From Halorubrum lacusprofundi ATCC 49239 (GTDB lineage: Archaea > Halobacteriota > Halobacteria > Halobacteriales > Haloferacaceae): a stretch of 64,000 nucleotides of DNA. Where the stretch lies: NCBI RefSeq assembly GCF_000022205.1, contig NC_012029.1:1364001-1428000 (forward strand), written 5' to 3'. How positions within the stretch are numbered: the stretch's first letter is position 1; every line of letters starts with the position of its first letter. Position numbers and translations under genes: made by a program. Shown here in pieces: positions 1 through 9,090 of this stretch. Below the pieces are notes generated by a model that had not been told where the DNA came from, did no database searches, and saw only the letters and a list, made by a program, of their open reading frames with translations.

Positions 1-1989
1 GAACTCGTCGAGCCGCTCGTTTTCGCGTTCGATCCGGCGCTCGTACGCCTTCCGCTCCGAGATGTCGCGGCTGGTGGCGAGGAACCGGTCTTCGCCCTGC
101 ACGTCGACGCGACGGATCTGCACCTCCACCGGGAAAGTCGTGCCGTCGGCACGCCGGAACGTCGTCTCCAGCCGGTGCGTCTCGCCCATCTCCAAGCTCT
201 GCCAGACGTCGATCGCCTCCGCAGGGTCCATGTCCGTGTCGATCTCCCAGACGTCCATCTCCACGATCTCCTCACGGTCGTAGCCGAGCTCGGCCGCCAT
301 CACCGGGTTCGCGTCGACGATCTCGCCCGCCTCATCGTGGATGTTGATCATGTCCGGCGAGTCCTCGTAGAGGGCCTCCAACCGAGCCGAGGTGCGTTCG
401 AGATCCCGCTGACGGCGGCGTTTTTCGGTCACGTCGCGGGCGATGCCGAGCACCCCGTCGAACTCGCCGTCGATAACGAGCCGCTGGAAGCCGAAGTCGA
501 CGATCGCGTCGGACCGGACGGGAAAGTCGAGTTCGACCGTTCCAGACAGGGTCTCGCGGTCGCCCGCGACCAGCGCCGCGAACGGATCGTCCTCGCTCCT
601 CTCGCGGAGCCGCGCGACGAGCGGGCTCTGCCGACCGATGAGTTCCTCGGGGGTCGAGTCGTACACGTCGACGATCCGGTCGTTGACGACCGAGAACCGC
701 CCATCGGCGTCGTAGACGGCCACGGAGTCGGGGAGCTCGTCGACGAGCCGCCGGTAGCGCTTCAGGTCGCGTTCGCGCTTTTTCTCCTCCGTCACGTCGA
801 TGTGGATCCCGACGGCGCGAACCGGCTCTCCCTCGTCGTTGCGCTCGACAACGCGGCCGCGGTCTCGGATCCACTTCCACTCGCCTCCCTTCGTCTCCAT
901 CCGGTAGTCGCACTGGAATTGCTCCGTCGCACCGGAAAAGTGCGCCTCCAGCGCCGACCACACGGCGCTGAGGTCGTCGGGGTGGACCCGCTCTTCCCAC
1001 CCCGCGAGATCGAAGGCGATCTCCGACCGATCGTAGCCCAGCATGCTGGCCCACCGCTCGTCGAACCGCACCTCATCGGTGCGGATGTTCCAGTCCCACA
1101 CGCCCGCATCGGCGCCCTCGACGGCGAGCCGGAGCCGCTCGGAGAGTTCGCGGAGTTCGCGCTTGCGCTCCTTCTCCTCGGTCACGTCGCGGAAGTACAC
1201 CGAGAGGCCGGTGTCGGAGGGATACGCGTCGATCGCGAGATCGAGATCCGGGCCGGCGAAGTGGAACTCGAAGGCGGTCGGTTCCCCGGTAGCCATCGCG
1301 TCGCGGAACTGCTCCTCCAGTTCGGTCCCGCGAAGAGCCCGGAACCGGTCCCAGATCTGGTCGCCGAGCAGGTCCTCGGCGTCGCGTGGGAGCAGCTCTG
1401 CCGCCCGCTTGTTGAGGTAGGTGAGCCGCCAGGACTCGTCGATACCGCAGAACGCGTCCGTCATCCGGTCGAGATGCTCCGTCACTCGACGCTCGGTGTG
1501 GGACCGAGACACAGCGTAGTCGACACGGGACGCGAGTGTCGCGTAGGGGTCGTCGTTGCTCTCGTTGTCGTCGGGAGCGTCTGGGGCGTCGGGGGCGTCG
1601 GGGGCGTCGTTGTCACCGCCCACCGGAAGGTACTCGTCGACGCCCGCAGCGACCGCCTCGCTCGCGATCGCCTCCGATCCACGGGCCGTGAACAGCACGA
1701 AGGGGAGGTCGCCGACGCGCTCGCGGACGGTACGAAGGAACTCGACACCGTCCATCCCGGGGAGGTCGTAGCCGCTGACGACGCAGTCGACCGGCTTGCG
1801 ATCGACGACGCTGAGCCCTTCGGCCGCGTCCTCGGCCCGCGTCACCTCGAACCGGTCGGCCCGATCCTCGATGCCCGCTGCCGCGCGGTCCCCGACCGCC
1901 AGTTCGTCAGCGACGAGGAGCACCCGGGCCGGCTCGGACCGCGCGTCCGCCGCGAGCGCGTTCGACTGTTGTCCATCCCGTTTCGTCAT
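1..1989 (-). CDS. REC - multi-PAS sensor protein, probable histidine kinase (3' end outside window)
   Basis: The reverse-strand frame is open from an ATG at 1989 to the window edge, giving 663 visible codons. Residues about 22-125 form a receiver-like domain. Four PAS-type domains follow, roughly at 165-280, 290-410, 420-530 and 540-655, each closing with a PAC-like end (RDVTEEKER, HIDVTEEKKR, RDVTEKRRR, SRDISERK). The last visible residues (ERRIERENERLDEF) are what normally leads into a HisKA dimerisation helix, so a kinase core is expected beyond position 1, though it is not seen. The receiver is degenerate: the phosphoacceptor position before YDLPGMDG is Gly73, the first residue of the acidic pair is Ala27, and the conserved Lys position is Val123. 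No transmembrane segment is visible, so it is probably a cytoplasmic sensor. Confidence 0.85.
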   Translation of the reverse strand, partial: MTKRDGQQSNALAADARSEPARVLLVADELAVGDRAAAGIEDRADRFEVTRAEDAAEGLSVVDRKPVDCVVSGYDLPGMDGVEFLRTVRERVGDLPFVLFTARGSEAIASEAVAAGVDEYLPVGGDNDAPDAPDAPDAPDDNESNDDPYATLASRVDYAVSRSHTERRVTEHLDRMTDAFCGIDESWRLTYLNKRAAELLPRDAEDLLGDQIWDRFRALRGTELEEQFRDAMATGEPTAFEFHFAGPDLDLAIDAYPSDTGLSVYFRDVTEEKERKRELRELSERLRLAVEGADAGVWDWNIRTDEVRFDERWASMLGYDRSEIAFDLAGWEERVHPDDLSAVWSALEAHFSGATEQFQCDYRMETKGGEWKWIRDRGRVVERNDEGEPVRAVGIHIDVTEEKKRERDLKRYRRLVDELPDSVAVYDADGRFSVVNDRIVDVYDSTPEELIGRQSPLVARLRERSEDDPFAALVAGDRETLSGTVELDFPVRSDAIVDFGFQRLVIDGEFDGVLGIARDVTEKRRRQRDLERTSARLEALYEDSPDMINIHDEAGEIVDANPVMAAELGYDREEIVEMDVWEIDTDMDPAEAIDVWQSLEMGETHRLETTFRRADGTTFPVEVQIRRVDVQGEDRFLATSRDISERKAYERRIERENERLDEF

Positions 1990-2052
1990 TCGTTCGTGTG
2001 TCTATTACCCGACATAGTAACTATGTTCATTTCACATGTCAGGTCGCATCCG

Positions 2053-2238
2053 TCACGCCGACGCGTACGCGACGACGGCGCTGGACGCCGCGTACCCGAT
2101 CGCCGCCGCGACGACGCCCGCGACGAGCGCGACCGCGAACTCCCGGGCGACCGCGAACGCGATCAGGAACCCGGCCATGCCGACCGCGTTCGCGCACAGC
2201 AGCCGGAGCGTTCGGTAGGACGGTTCTCGGGGAGACAT
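2053..2238 (-). CDS. small two-helix membrane protein
   Basis: This reading frame encodes 61 residues and starts at ATG 2238 (MSPREPSYR). A short basic N-terminus is followed by two hydrophobic stretches at about residues 11-30 and 33-58, so the product is probably a small integral membrane protein. It lies just upstream of the PAS-kinase gene on the same strand, about 60 bases away. I do not recognise a family. The hydrophobic pattern supports it, but in such G+C-rich DNA a spurious frame of this length is possible. Confidence 0.5.
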   Translation of the reverse strand: MSPREPSYRTLRLLCANAVGMAGFLIAFAVAREFAVALVAGVVAAAIGYAASSAVVAYASA

Positions 2239-2422
2239 ACCCGGCGTATGAGGTCGCGAAGCAAAAAGGCACGAGTCACCGGCAGGTCGCGAGTCGCCGA
2301 CGGAGCACGGGCCGTCGGCCGAGCGCCCGCGGCTGACCGCAACCCGGGACGGTTTCGGACAGGGAACGGCCCCGGGTCGAAGCGTGGAACGGTTTAGGGC
2401 AGATGGCGCGGCCAGCGGCTCC

Positions 2423-2746
2423 ATGCGATCGCGAGACGATCCGACTGAGCGGCGGCGACGACCGAGCGCCCGGGAGCCGACGCGTCCTCACCGAGGAGCG
2501 GGACGGGGATGGCGCGGCCTCGAGTCCCGAGAGGAGGTATCGCAGACGGTCGTTCCGGGAGCGACGCTCATCGCGGTCGCGGCCCTCGCGGCGGTATGGG
2601 CGGCGAGCGGACTCCTCCGGGAGCGGTCCCTCGCGATCGCGGTGCTCCTCGTCGCGGCGGGGTGCTGGCTGGGCGCCATCGTCGTCGCGCACGTCGCGGC
2701 CGGGGTCGCGGCCAGGGTTGCGCATCGCTCCGGGACGAGTCGATGA
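2423..2746 (+). CDS. small membrane protein, unknown
   Basis: The chosen ATG at 2423 gives 107 residues. The first 45 are polar and arginine-rich. Two hydrophobic segments follow at about residues 51-68 and 74-100 (GATLIAVAALAAVWAASG, then SLAIAVLLVAAG). No family is recognised. An upstream ATG at 2384 is possible, but the extension looks like non-coding sequence. It lies between the small membrane gene on the other strand and the redoxin gene, with no clear partner. Confidence 0.45.
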   Translation: MRSRDDPTERRRRPSAREPTRPHRGAGRGWRGLESREEVSQTVVPGATLIAVAALAAVWAASGLLRERSLAIAVLLVAAGCWLGAIVVAHVAAGVAARVAHRSGTSR

Positions 2747-2804
2747 CTCCCACCGGCGCGAGACCCGCGGAACGATTTTGGGGTCGGCGCCGGAATGGGC
2801 GTGT

Positions 2805-3365
2805 ATGGTCGCGATGGAATCCGACTCGGAGCTCGACCGCGGCGACGCCGCGCCGGCGTTCGAGCTACCGGGCACCGACGGCGAGACGTACACGCTCGAC
2901 TCGTTCGACGCGGACACCCTGCTCCTGGTGTTCACCTGCAACCACTGCCCGTACGCGCAGGCGAAGTTCGACCTCCTCAACGATCTGGCGGCCGAGTACG
3001 ACGACCTGGCCGTCGTGGGCATCAACCCGAACGACGCCACGGAGTACCCCGACGACTCCGTCGAGGCGATGCGCGAGCGCGTCGCCGACGGCACGATCGC
3101 GTACGACGCCTACCTCCGCGACGAGACCGGCGAAGCGGCGGACGCGTACGGCGCGGTCTGTACCCCCGACCCGTTCCTGTTCGGCCGCGACGGCGATGCG
3201 TTCCGGCTTCAGTACCACGGCCGGCTTGACGACGCGTTGAACCCGGACGACGAGCCGACCGAGTTCTACATCCGTGACGCCGTCGACGCGGTCCTCGCGG
3301 GCGAGGAGGTCGAGGTCCCGGACCGCCCCTCGCGAGGCTGTTCGATCAAGTGGCCGGATGAGTGA
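2805..3365 (+). CDS. thioredoxin-fold (AhpC/TSA-redoxin-like) protein
   Basis: The 186-residue protein has a redoxin layout. An N-terminal GDAAPAFELPGTDG-type strand is followed by LLLVFTCNHCPYA, in which CNHC (about residue 46) is the expected CxxC redox site. VGINPND and the PDPFLFGRDG strand come later, together with a conserved cysteine before Pro (VCTPDPF). These proteins act as thiol-disulfide oxidoreductases or peroxiredoxin-like enzymes; the substrate cannot be read from sequence. The start is ATG 2805 (MVAMESDSE), and ATG 2814 is an equally good alternative. A cysteine near the C-terminus (RGCSIKW) is conserved in this redoxin subgroup. Confidence 0.85.
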   Translation: MVAMESDSELDRGDAAPAFELPGTDGETYTLDSFDADTLLLVFTCNHCPYAQAKFDLLNDLAAEYDDLAVVGINPNDATEYPDDSVEAMRERVADGTIAYDAYLRDETGEAADAYGAVCTPDPFLFGRDGDAFRLQYHGRLDDALNPDDEPTEFYIRDAVDAVLAGEEVEVPDRPSRGCSIKWPDE

Positions 3366-3516
3366 GGTAGGGAGATCGGCGGCGCTTTTTAAGTGAATGA
3401 TGGTGCGTCGGAGCCGCCGGAAACGGGGACGTTGGAGACGACTACCGTCGATCTGCCGACGGGATTTATAAGAGATCGAAGCGGTTTCGAGCAGCCGTCG
3501 CCAGTTCAGTGTCAAC

Positions 3517-3597
3517 TGCGAACGAACGAGCGCCAACGACTTCTGCGAACGAACGAGCGCCAACGACTTCTGCGAACGAACGAGCGCCAACGACTTC
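3517..3597. repeat. three perfect 27-bp tandem repeats
   Basis: A 27-base unit beginning TGCGAACGAACGAGCGCC occurs three times without mismatch at 3517-3543, 3544-3570 and 3571-3597, followed by a partial copy (TGCGAACTTCCC). The unit length is a multiple of three, so a reading frame through it gives a 9-residue repeat (SANERAPTT), but no convincing gene spans it. It sits in the intergenic stretch between the redoxin gene and the small reverse gene. Apart from these repeats I see nothing in 3366-3654. Confidence 0.9.
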
Positions 3598-3654
3598 TGC
3601 GAACTTCCCGATGCCGTCGTCGACTACTCGTCAATACCGCAGCGAGAACGTGTA

Positions 3655-3888
3655 CTACGTGTTGGGTGGTTCGATCTTGGTAGAGTCTGGCAGTTCTTTC
3701 AAATCTCCCTCGAAGAGGAGTGCCACCCGTTCGTTGGGCTCAAGACCGTCAACGAGGAGACCAAACTCATTCTTCCCGAAGAACGCACGGACGTCGGGTT
3801 CGGTCTGATCTGCCGTTGACCGTTCACAGACGAGTTCGAGTGTTCCAGTTTCGTCAGCGCGGATGATCATTTGTGTGAGTTGTGTCAT
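3655..3888 (-). CDS. small acidic hypothetical protein
   Basis: The frame encodes 77 residues from ATG 3888 (MTQLTQMIIRADETG). A TTG codon directly before it could also initiate. The protein is acidic and has an amphipathic, non-repetitive composition typical of haloarchaeal proteins rather than of a shadow frame. The surrounding DNA is more A+T-rich than the neighbouring genes, which suggests acquired sequence. I do not recognise a family, and no partner is obvious. The stretch 3889-4102 to its right holds no other gene. Confidence 0.5.
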   Translation of the reverse strand: MTQLTQMIIRADETGTLELVCERSTADQTEPDVRAFFGKNEFGLLVDGLEPNERVALLFEGDLKELPDSTKIEPPNT

Positions 3889-4102
3889 CAACCCACGTAC
3901 GATCGCTGGTTGTATATCTCCTTGGGTCTGCTGCCTCCTCGTAGCAGAGTACCCGCATCTGTCCGAAGATCATTCGCACGCGATCCCAGTCAGTTCCTGA
4001 GAGGGTCACCAAGACCAGATAGCTAGCTACGCATCGACAGCCGACGGTACCGATCCGCCCCGAATACGATCCGCCCAAGTCGGTCCGGCGGGGAGCGGAC
4101 GC

Positions 4103-4846
4103 ATGGCACGCGTCACGGTCTGGAACGAGTACCGCCACGAACAAGAGAACGACGCGGTCGCCGACGTGTACCCCGACGGGATCCACGCGGTCATCGCGGA
4201 CGCCCTCCGCGAGGCCGGCCACGAGGTCCGCACTGCGACCCTCGACGAGGGGCCGGATCACGGGCTCATCGAGGCGGTGTTAGACGACACCGACGTGCTC
4301 ACGTGGTGGGGCCACGCGGCCCACGACGAGGTGCGCGACGAGGTCGTCGAGCGCGTCCGCGAGCGCGTCCTCGACGGGATGGGCCTCTTGGTGCTCCACT
4401 CCGCGCACTACTCGAAGATTTTTAAGCGGCTGATGGGCACCAGCTGCTCGCTCAAGTGGCGGGAGGCCGCCGAGACCGAGCGGCTGTGGGCCGTCGAGCC
4501 GAGCCACCCGATCGCCGACGGGATCGGCGAGTACATCGAACTGGAGGAGACGGAGATGTACGGCGAGCGGTTCGATATCCCCGCGCCGGACACGCTCGTG
4601 TTCAACTCCTGGTTCGCCGGCGGCGAGGTGTTCCGGTCCGGCTGCTGTTACCGTCGCGGCAACGGCCGGGTGTTCTACTTCCGCCCCGGCCACGAGACGT
4701 ACCCGATCTACCACGACGACGACGTGCGGCAGGTGCTCCGGAACGCGGTCGAGTGGGCGACGCCGGGGGACGGCCCAACGCCCGACTTCGGCAACGCCGA
4801 TCCGATCGAAGACATCGACATCGACGACGACCGCACAGTCCACTGA
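4103..4846 (+). CDS. ThuA domain protein (trehalose-utilisation type)
   Basis: The 247-residue protein begins at ATG 4103. It matches the ThuA family, which has a glutamine-amidotransferase-like fold. Visible family features are the N-terminal [50 protein letters not shown]-like core, the [10 protein letters not shown] turn, [10 protein letters not shown] and RPGHETYP near the C-terminus. ThuA proteins are linked to trehalose and other sugar metabolism in bacteria, but the biochemical reaction of archaeal members is not firmly known. The gene is convergent with the PHP gene and shows no operon partner. Confidence 0.88.
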   Translation: MARVTVWNEYRHEQENDAVADVYPDGIHAVIADALREAGHEVRTATLDEGPDHGLIEAVLDDTDVLTWWGHAAHDEVRDEVVERVRERVLDGMGLLVLHSAHYSKIFKRLMGTSCSLKWREAAETERLWAVEPSHPIADGIGEYIELEETEMYGERFDIPAPDTLVFNSWFAGGEVFRSGCCYRRGNGRVFYFRPGHETYPIYHDDDVRQVLRNAVEWATPGDGPTPDFGNADPIEDIDIDDDRTVH

Positions 4847-4882
4847 TCGACCGGTCCCAAAGCGAGACCGCCTGCGCTCCGA

Positions 4883-5734
4883 TTAGTCCTCGGCGAGTTT
4901 GTCCAGCCGGACGGGGTCGAGCCCGCGACGGTCCATTTCGGCCTCGATCTCGTCGATACGGGGCGCGATGACGCCCGGCTCGTGGCTGTCGGTACCGACG
5001 CTCACCCGGACGCCGGCGTCGACGAGCCGACTGAGGAAGGCGGGCGCCGGATGGAACTCCCCGTAGTCGTCGAGCAGGCGCCCGGCGTTGATCTCCGGGA
5101 TGGTCCGCGAGTCACGGAAGGCCTCGGCGACCGCCGCATAGTGGTCCGCGGTCGCGAATCCGCGGAGATGCGGGTTACGCTCGACCAAATCCGGATGCGC
5201 GGCGATCGCGAACAGCTCGGAATCGATCAGCGCGACCAGCTTCTCGAAGTATCGGTCGACGAGCGCCCGCCGCTCCGAGGCCGGCTTGTCGGCGAAGTGC
5301 GAGCGCGTGTGGACGTTCGCACCGTCGAGTTCGTGAACGCTCCCGATCGCGTAGTCGAACCCCGCCTCGGCGAGGAAGTCGGCGATCGCCGCCTCGTGGT
5401 CGGGGTCGTAGTCCATCTCCACGGCGTCGAACACGTCGATTCCGACGTCGGGGTCCGCGCGGAGCCGCTCGATCGCCTCGCGCCGTCGCTCGTAGGTCAG
5501 ATCGAGATTGAAGCCGAACGTCCGCTTGAACCGCTCTGCGGCCGGATCGGGAGAGACGTTGCAGTGGTCGGTGATCCCCACTCCGTCGAGTCCCGCGTCG
5601 GTGGCGGCGTCCACCATCCGGCTGAGGAACGCGCCGTCCGAGTAGTTCGTGTGAACGTGGTAATCGTACACACTCCGAGTTCGTTCCGGATCGACTCGTA
5701 GTTTTGGGTCGGCGGGAATCGCGCGCCGCGTCAT
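4883..5734 (-). CDS. PHP-domain phosphoesterase, histidinol-phosphatase-like
   Basis: The 283-residue protein starts at ATG 5734. PHP metal-site motifs are visible: YDYHVHTNYSDG near the N-terminus, GITDHCN, EMDYD, GSVHELDG, AIAAHPDLV and GTDSHEPG. PHP proteins of this layout hydrolyse phosphomonoesters, and histidinol-phosphate phosphatase (HisK/HisJ type) is the usual annotation, but the substrate is inferred. It lies 17 bases downstream of the MFS gene, so it is probably the last gene of the reverse-strand run 7958-4883. Confidence 0.85.
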   Translation of the reverse strand: MTRRAIPADPKLRVDPERTRSVYDYHVHTNYSDGAFLSRMVDAATDAGLDGVGITDHCNVSPDPAAERFKRTFGFNLDLTYERRREAIERLRADPDVGIDVFDAVEMDYDPDHEAAIADFLAEAGFDYAIGSVHELDGANVHTRSHFADKPASERRALVDRYFEKLVALIDSELFAIAAHPDLVERNPHLRGFATADHYAAVAEAFRDSRTIPEINAGRLLDDYGEFHPAPAFLSRLVDAGVRVSVGTDSHEPGVIAPRIDEIEAEMDRRGLDPVRLDKLAED

Positions 5735-5751
5735 CCTGTTCCCGCGTCGCG

Positions 5752-6984
5752 TCAGTACCCCGTCCCGAGCGCCCAGTTCACCACGAGCACGGCGAACGTG
5801 ACTCCGAACAGCACCGCCAGAATCGCGAAGGAGACGCCCCAGCCGAACAGGTCCGCCGCGAGCCCGACGCCGACGGAGCCCGCGGAACCGATCACGGTGT
5901 AAACCGTCCGGATGAGCCCGAACCCGGCGCCGCGCTCTGCGTCGCTAAGCGCGTCCATGAACCGCGGATCGATCGCCGAAAAGAAGCTCGCGCCGGAGCC
6001 GGCCAGTAGCACCGCGACCGCGACGCCGGCGGTCCCGGGACCGAGAACGAAGGCGGCGGTGCCGACCGCGCCTGCGAGCATCGCCGCGCCGATAGTGACG
6101 TCGCGGCCCGCGCGGTCGGAGAGGCGCCCGAGCCCCACCTGCGCGACGGCGCGGACGACGAAGAACGCGGAGAAGACGCCGGCAGCGACCGACGGCGAGT
6201 ATCCGCGGAACTCGACGAGGAACGTCGGGAGAAACGACATCACGCCCTGCACCACGTACGTGCCGACCATCGCGACGAACAACGGGAGGAGGACGCTCGG
6301 GCGCGAGAGGAGTTCGACGAGTGGCGCGAGCGCGAACCGCTCCCGCATCGGCTGGTCGGGACGCCGGGGCTCAGTCGGGCGGACACGCCACGCGAACAGC
6401 AGGAACACCGGCGCGCCGACCAGTGCGGCCAGCGCGACCGCGGGGCGCCAGCCGTACCGGAACCCGACCCACGCGGCGGCGACGGGCGCCACGAGCCCGG
6501 CGAGCGGCCCGCCCACGGAGTGAAGCCCGAACGCCGTCCCGATGTCGTCGAAGGTCCGGGAGAGCAGCGTCGTCGCCACCGCGTAGTGGAGCCCGGCGAC
6601 GAGCCCGAGACACACCGCCGCCAGCACGAACGCGGGGAACACGGGCGCGAGCGCGAGCACGACGCTCATCGCCGTCGTCCCGCCGACGGCGACGAGGATG
6701 ACGCGCCGCTCGCCGTACCGGTCCGCGAGCACGCCGCTCGGGAACTGGGCGGCGCCGTACGCCAGCCACATCCCGGAGAGCGCGACCCCGATCGCGGTGT
6801 TCGACACCGTGAAGTCGTCGACGATCAGCGGGACGACGGGGCTGATCGCCAGCCGAGCGAAGTACGTCACCAGGAACGCGAGCATACACAGCGACAGCAC
6901 CGTGTGGCGGTACTGCCAGCTCATCCGACCGTCACTGGCGACTTGTCGGTCCGGTCTGGGCTCAACGCTTTCGGTTCCGGACAT
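5752..6984 (-). CDS. MFS transporter
   Basis: The protein of about 410 residues has twelve hydrophobic segments and MFS signatures. The loop 2-3 motif is GVLADRYGERR, and GRLSDRAGRDVT is the matching motif in the second half. The start chosen is ATG 6984; a GTG one codon upstream would also serve. It is probably an inner-membrane secondary transporter; the substrate is unknown. It is 15 bases from the MOSC gene upstream and 17 from the PHP gene downstream, which suggests co-transcription. Confidence 0.9.
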   Translation of the reverse strand: MSGTESVEPRPDRQVASDGRMSWQYRHTVLSLCMLAFLVTYFARLAISPVVPLIVDDFTVSNTAIGVALSGMWLAYGAAQFPSGVLADRYGERRVILVAVGGTTAMSVVLALAPVFPAFVLAAVCLGLVAGLHYAVATTLLSRTFDDIGTAFGLHSVGGPLAGLVAPVAAAWVGFRYGWRPAVALAALVGAPVFLLFAWRVRPTEPRRPDQPMRERFALAPLVELLSRPSVLLPLFVAMVGTYVVQGVMSFLPTFLVEFRGYSPSVAAGVFSAFFVVRAVAQVGLGRLSDRAGRDVTIGAAMLAGAVGTAAFVLGPGTAGVAVAVLLAGSGASFFSAIDPRFMDALSDAERGAGFGLIRTVYTVIGSAGSVGVGLAADLFGWGVSFAILAVLFGVTFAVLVVNWALGTGY

Positions 6985-6999
6985 CACCGCGAGCGGCGG

Positions 7000-7566
7000 T
7001 CACTCTCCGTGCGAATCGGAGCGGTGGTGGTCGTCGGATGCGCGCGCCCGCAGCCGGTCCGCGATCGCGGCGCCCGCGGTCCGGGGGTCGGCATCGCGAA
7101 TCGCGACTCGGTTGCCGACCGCGACGCGGCCGGGTTCGATCACGTCACAGCAGAGCCCACCGCGCTCTGTCAGCGCAGACGCGAGTCCTTCTTCGCCCGC
7201 CAGCGACTCGACGTGCGCGCAGGGCGGTCGCCGGCGGGTCGGCCGGAGGAGCGCGTCGCCGACCGCGACGGTCGCATCCAGCAACTCGTCTAGGCCCGTT
7301 CCGAACCCCTCCACGACGACGTTCCGTCGATGGCGACCGTCGGAGACGTCGATTCCGGTCTCCTCGCGCACCGCGTCGAGCGCCTCCACGGCGACGAGCG
7401 TGACCGCGCAGGCGTCGAGCTGGAAGGTCCCCTCGCCGAGCTGGTAGCGATCGCCCGCGACCCCTCCGGGACGGATCTCGACGGCGTCCCGCAGTTCGGG
7501 CGGTGCGCCGCTCTCGGGGGCAGTGACGAGGCTCCGGACCGTGCCGACCGCGGCGTCGTCCGTCAT
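7000..7566 (-). CDS. MOSC domain protein
   Basis: The 188-residue protein begins at ATG 7566 (MTDDAAVGTVRS). MOSC features are GGVAGDRYQLGEGTF, DVSDGRHRRNVVVEG, the VGDALLRPTRRRPPCAHV stretch with its conserved cysteine, and a C-terminal GRVAVGNRV barrel strand. MOSC proteins carry sulfur or bind molybdenum cofactor and reduce N-hydroxylated or sulfoxide substrates; which applies here is unknown. Its ATG overlaps the stop of the upstream membrane-protein gene (ATGA), so translation is probably coupled. Confidence 0.88.
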   Translation of the reverse strand: MTDDAAVGTVRSLVTAPESGAPPELRDAVEIRPGGVAGDRYQLGEGTFQLDACAVTLVAVEALDAVREETGIDVSDGRHRRNVVVEGFGTGLDELLDATVAVGDALLRPTRRRPPCAHVESLAGEEGLASALTERGGLCCDVIEPGRVAVGNRVAIRDADPRTAGAAIADRLRARASDDHHRSDSHGE

Positions 7567-7958
7567 GGAGGGCCTCCGAGCAGGGACGGATCGCCCGGTT
7601 TCAGCCACTCGCGGTGCGCGTAGTAGACGATCGCGACCGGCGGGGCGATCAGTGCGACGACCGCGTACAGCCATTTAAAAAGGCCGAAGTCGGCGATCCC
7701 CCGCTCGGCGAGCGAGAGCGCGTCGAGCAGAATTGCGGCGGTCGCGAGCGGCGCGAGGAGGTAGCCGTGTGCGAACCCCACGGCGGCGCCCGCCGGGGTG
7801 CCGGCCGAGAGCAACGCCCAGTCGATCGCGTAGAGGACGGTCCACCCGCCGGTGGCAACGGCGAGGACGAGGAGCCACGGGCCGTCGAACCGACGGGCAG
7901 GCGGCTCGGCGGCCGACCCGTCAGGGTCGTCGTCGGAGGCTGCGGCGTGCGTGCTCAC
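7563..7958 (-). CDS. haloarchaeal three-helix membrane protein
   Basis: The 131-residue protein is read from GTG 7958 (VSTHAAASDDD), giving an acidic N-terminal tail. Hydrophobic segments follow at about residues 29-48, 56-79 and 94-115 (WLLVLAVATGGWTVLYAIDW, LLAPLATAAILLDALSL, WLYAVVALIAPPVAIVYY). The order resembles small haloarchaeal membrane proteins of unknown role. It is the first gene of the reverse-strand run leading to the MOSC, MFS and PHP genes, and its TGA overlaps the MOSC ATG by 4 bases. Confidence 0.75.
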   Translation of the reverse strand: MSTHAAASDDDPDGSAAEPPARRFDGPWLLVLAVATGGWTVLYAIDWALLSAGTPAGAAVGFAHGYLLAPLATAAILLDALSLAERGIADFGLFKWLYAVVALIAPPVAIVYYAHREWLKPGDPSLLGGPP

Positions 7959-8049
7959 GGTCGAACTGAGGACGCGACGGTACTCAACGTTCGGGTCGCA
8001 GGCGAGTCGGTGGCGGCTCGCGGGCGGTTCGTGGGGGAGCGCCGGCCGC

Positions 8050-8967
8050 CTACTCGTCGAAGGTGCCGGCGGTGAGGTAGCGCTCGCCGCTGTCCCAGAA
8101 GACGGTGACGACGAGCGGCTCGTCACCGACGAACGTATCCGACTCACGGAGCTCGGCGGCGGCGTTTTTGGCCGCGAGGTTGGAGGCACCGGAGGACTGG
8201 CCGACGAGCAGTCCTTCCTCGCGCGCGAGCCGGCGGCACTCGGCCTCGGCGTCCTCGATGTCGACGGTATGGACGTGGTCGAGCAGGTCCGTGTCGAGGT
8301 TCGGCGAGACGAACCCCGGTCCCATCCCCTGGAAATCGTCGATTCCGGGCTCGCCGCCGGAGAGGACGGCGTTGTCGCTCGGCTCGACCGCGTCGATCCG
8401 CACGTCGGGGAACGCCTCGCGGAGCCGGCGCCCGATTCCGGTAAGGGTGCCGCCGGTGCCGACGCCCGCGACGAAGGCGTCGACGGTGCGGTCGTCCACC
8501 TGATCGAGGATCTCCGGTCCGGTTGTCTCGTAGTGGGCCTGCGGGTTAGCGGGATTCTCGAACTGGCGGAGCTGGACCATCCCCGCGTCGCGTTCGAGCG
8601 CGTCGGCGCGGTCCTTGGCCTCGGAGATGTCGCCGTCGACGAGCTCCACGTCGGCGCCGTACGCGTGCATGAGCCGCCGGCGTTCGATCGACTTGCCCTC
8701 GGGCATCACCAGCGTCACGTCGTACCCCTTCACCGCGCCGACCATCGCCAGCCCGATCCCCGTGTTGCCGGAGGTGGGCTCGACGATCCCGTCGCCGGGC
8801 GTCAGGTCGCCGGCCTCCTCGGCGGCCTCGACCATGTACAGCGCCGGGCGGTCCTTCGCGGAGCCGCCCGGATTGCGCGACTCGACTTTCGCCGCCACCG
8901 TCGTCTCGGTCGGAGCGTCGACCCGCACGAGCGGCGAGCCGAGCGTGTCCAACACGTCCTCGTCCAT
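8050..8967 (-). CDS. cysK: cysteine synthase (O-acetylserine sulfhydrylase family)
   Basis: This is a fold-type II PLP enzyme of 305 residues from ATG 8967. The Schiff-base lysine lies in NPGGSAKDRPA. The substrate loop is EPTSGNTGIGLA, the phosphate-binding loop is GVGTGGTLTGIG, and the C-terminal strand is TVFWDSGERY. It makes cysteine from an activated serine and sulfide. The length is normal for the family, and cystathionine beta-synthase-type relatives share these motifs, so the exact substrate is inferred. The gene ends 91 bases before the membrane-protein gene start, so it may have a separate transcript. Confidence 0.93.
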   Translation of the reverse strand: MDEDVLDTLGSPLVRVDAPTETTVAAKVESRNPGGSAKDRPALYMVEAAEEAGDLTPGDGIVEPTSGNTGIGLAMVGAVKGYDVTLVMPEGKSIERRRLMHAYGADVELVDGDISEAKDRADALERDAGMVQLRQFENPANPQAHYETTGPEILDQVDDRTVDAFVAGVGTGGTLTGIGRRLREAFPDVRIDAVEPSDNAVLSGGEPGIDDFQGMGPGFVSPNLDTDLLDHVHTVDIEDAEAECRRLAREEGLLVGQSSGASNLAAKNAAAELRESDTFVGDEPLVVTVFWDSGERYLTAGTFDE

Positions 8968-9090
8968 GGACGACCCAGGGGTGCGCCACTCAAATGCCCG
9001 ACGGACTCCGGCAAGCCGCGTTCGGCGGGAGCCTGCCCAGTGGTTGCCACCGACGCGGCGTTTACAAGCGTCGCCGGCGTACGATCGGGT

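Noticed and set aside
175-2397. 740-codon open frame on the forward strand across the PAS sensor
   Set aside because: It is the antisense of the sensor gene, which has clear REC and PAS motifs on the reverse strand. Long antisense frames are expected in G+C-rich DNA.
3517-3597. possible CRISPR array from repeats here, at 17341 and at 31809
   Set aside because: The repeats are directly tandem with no spacers, and no cas genes are present.
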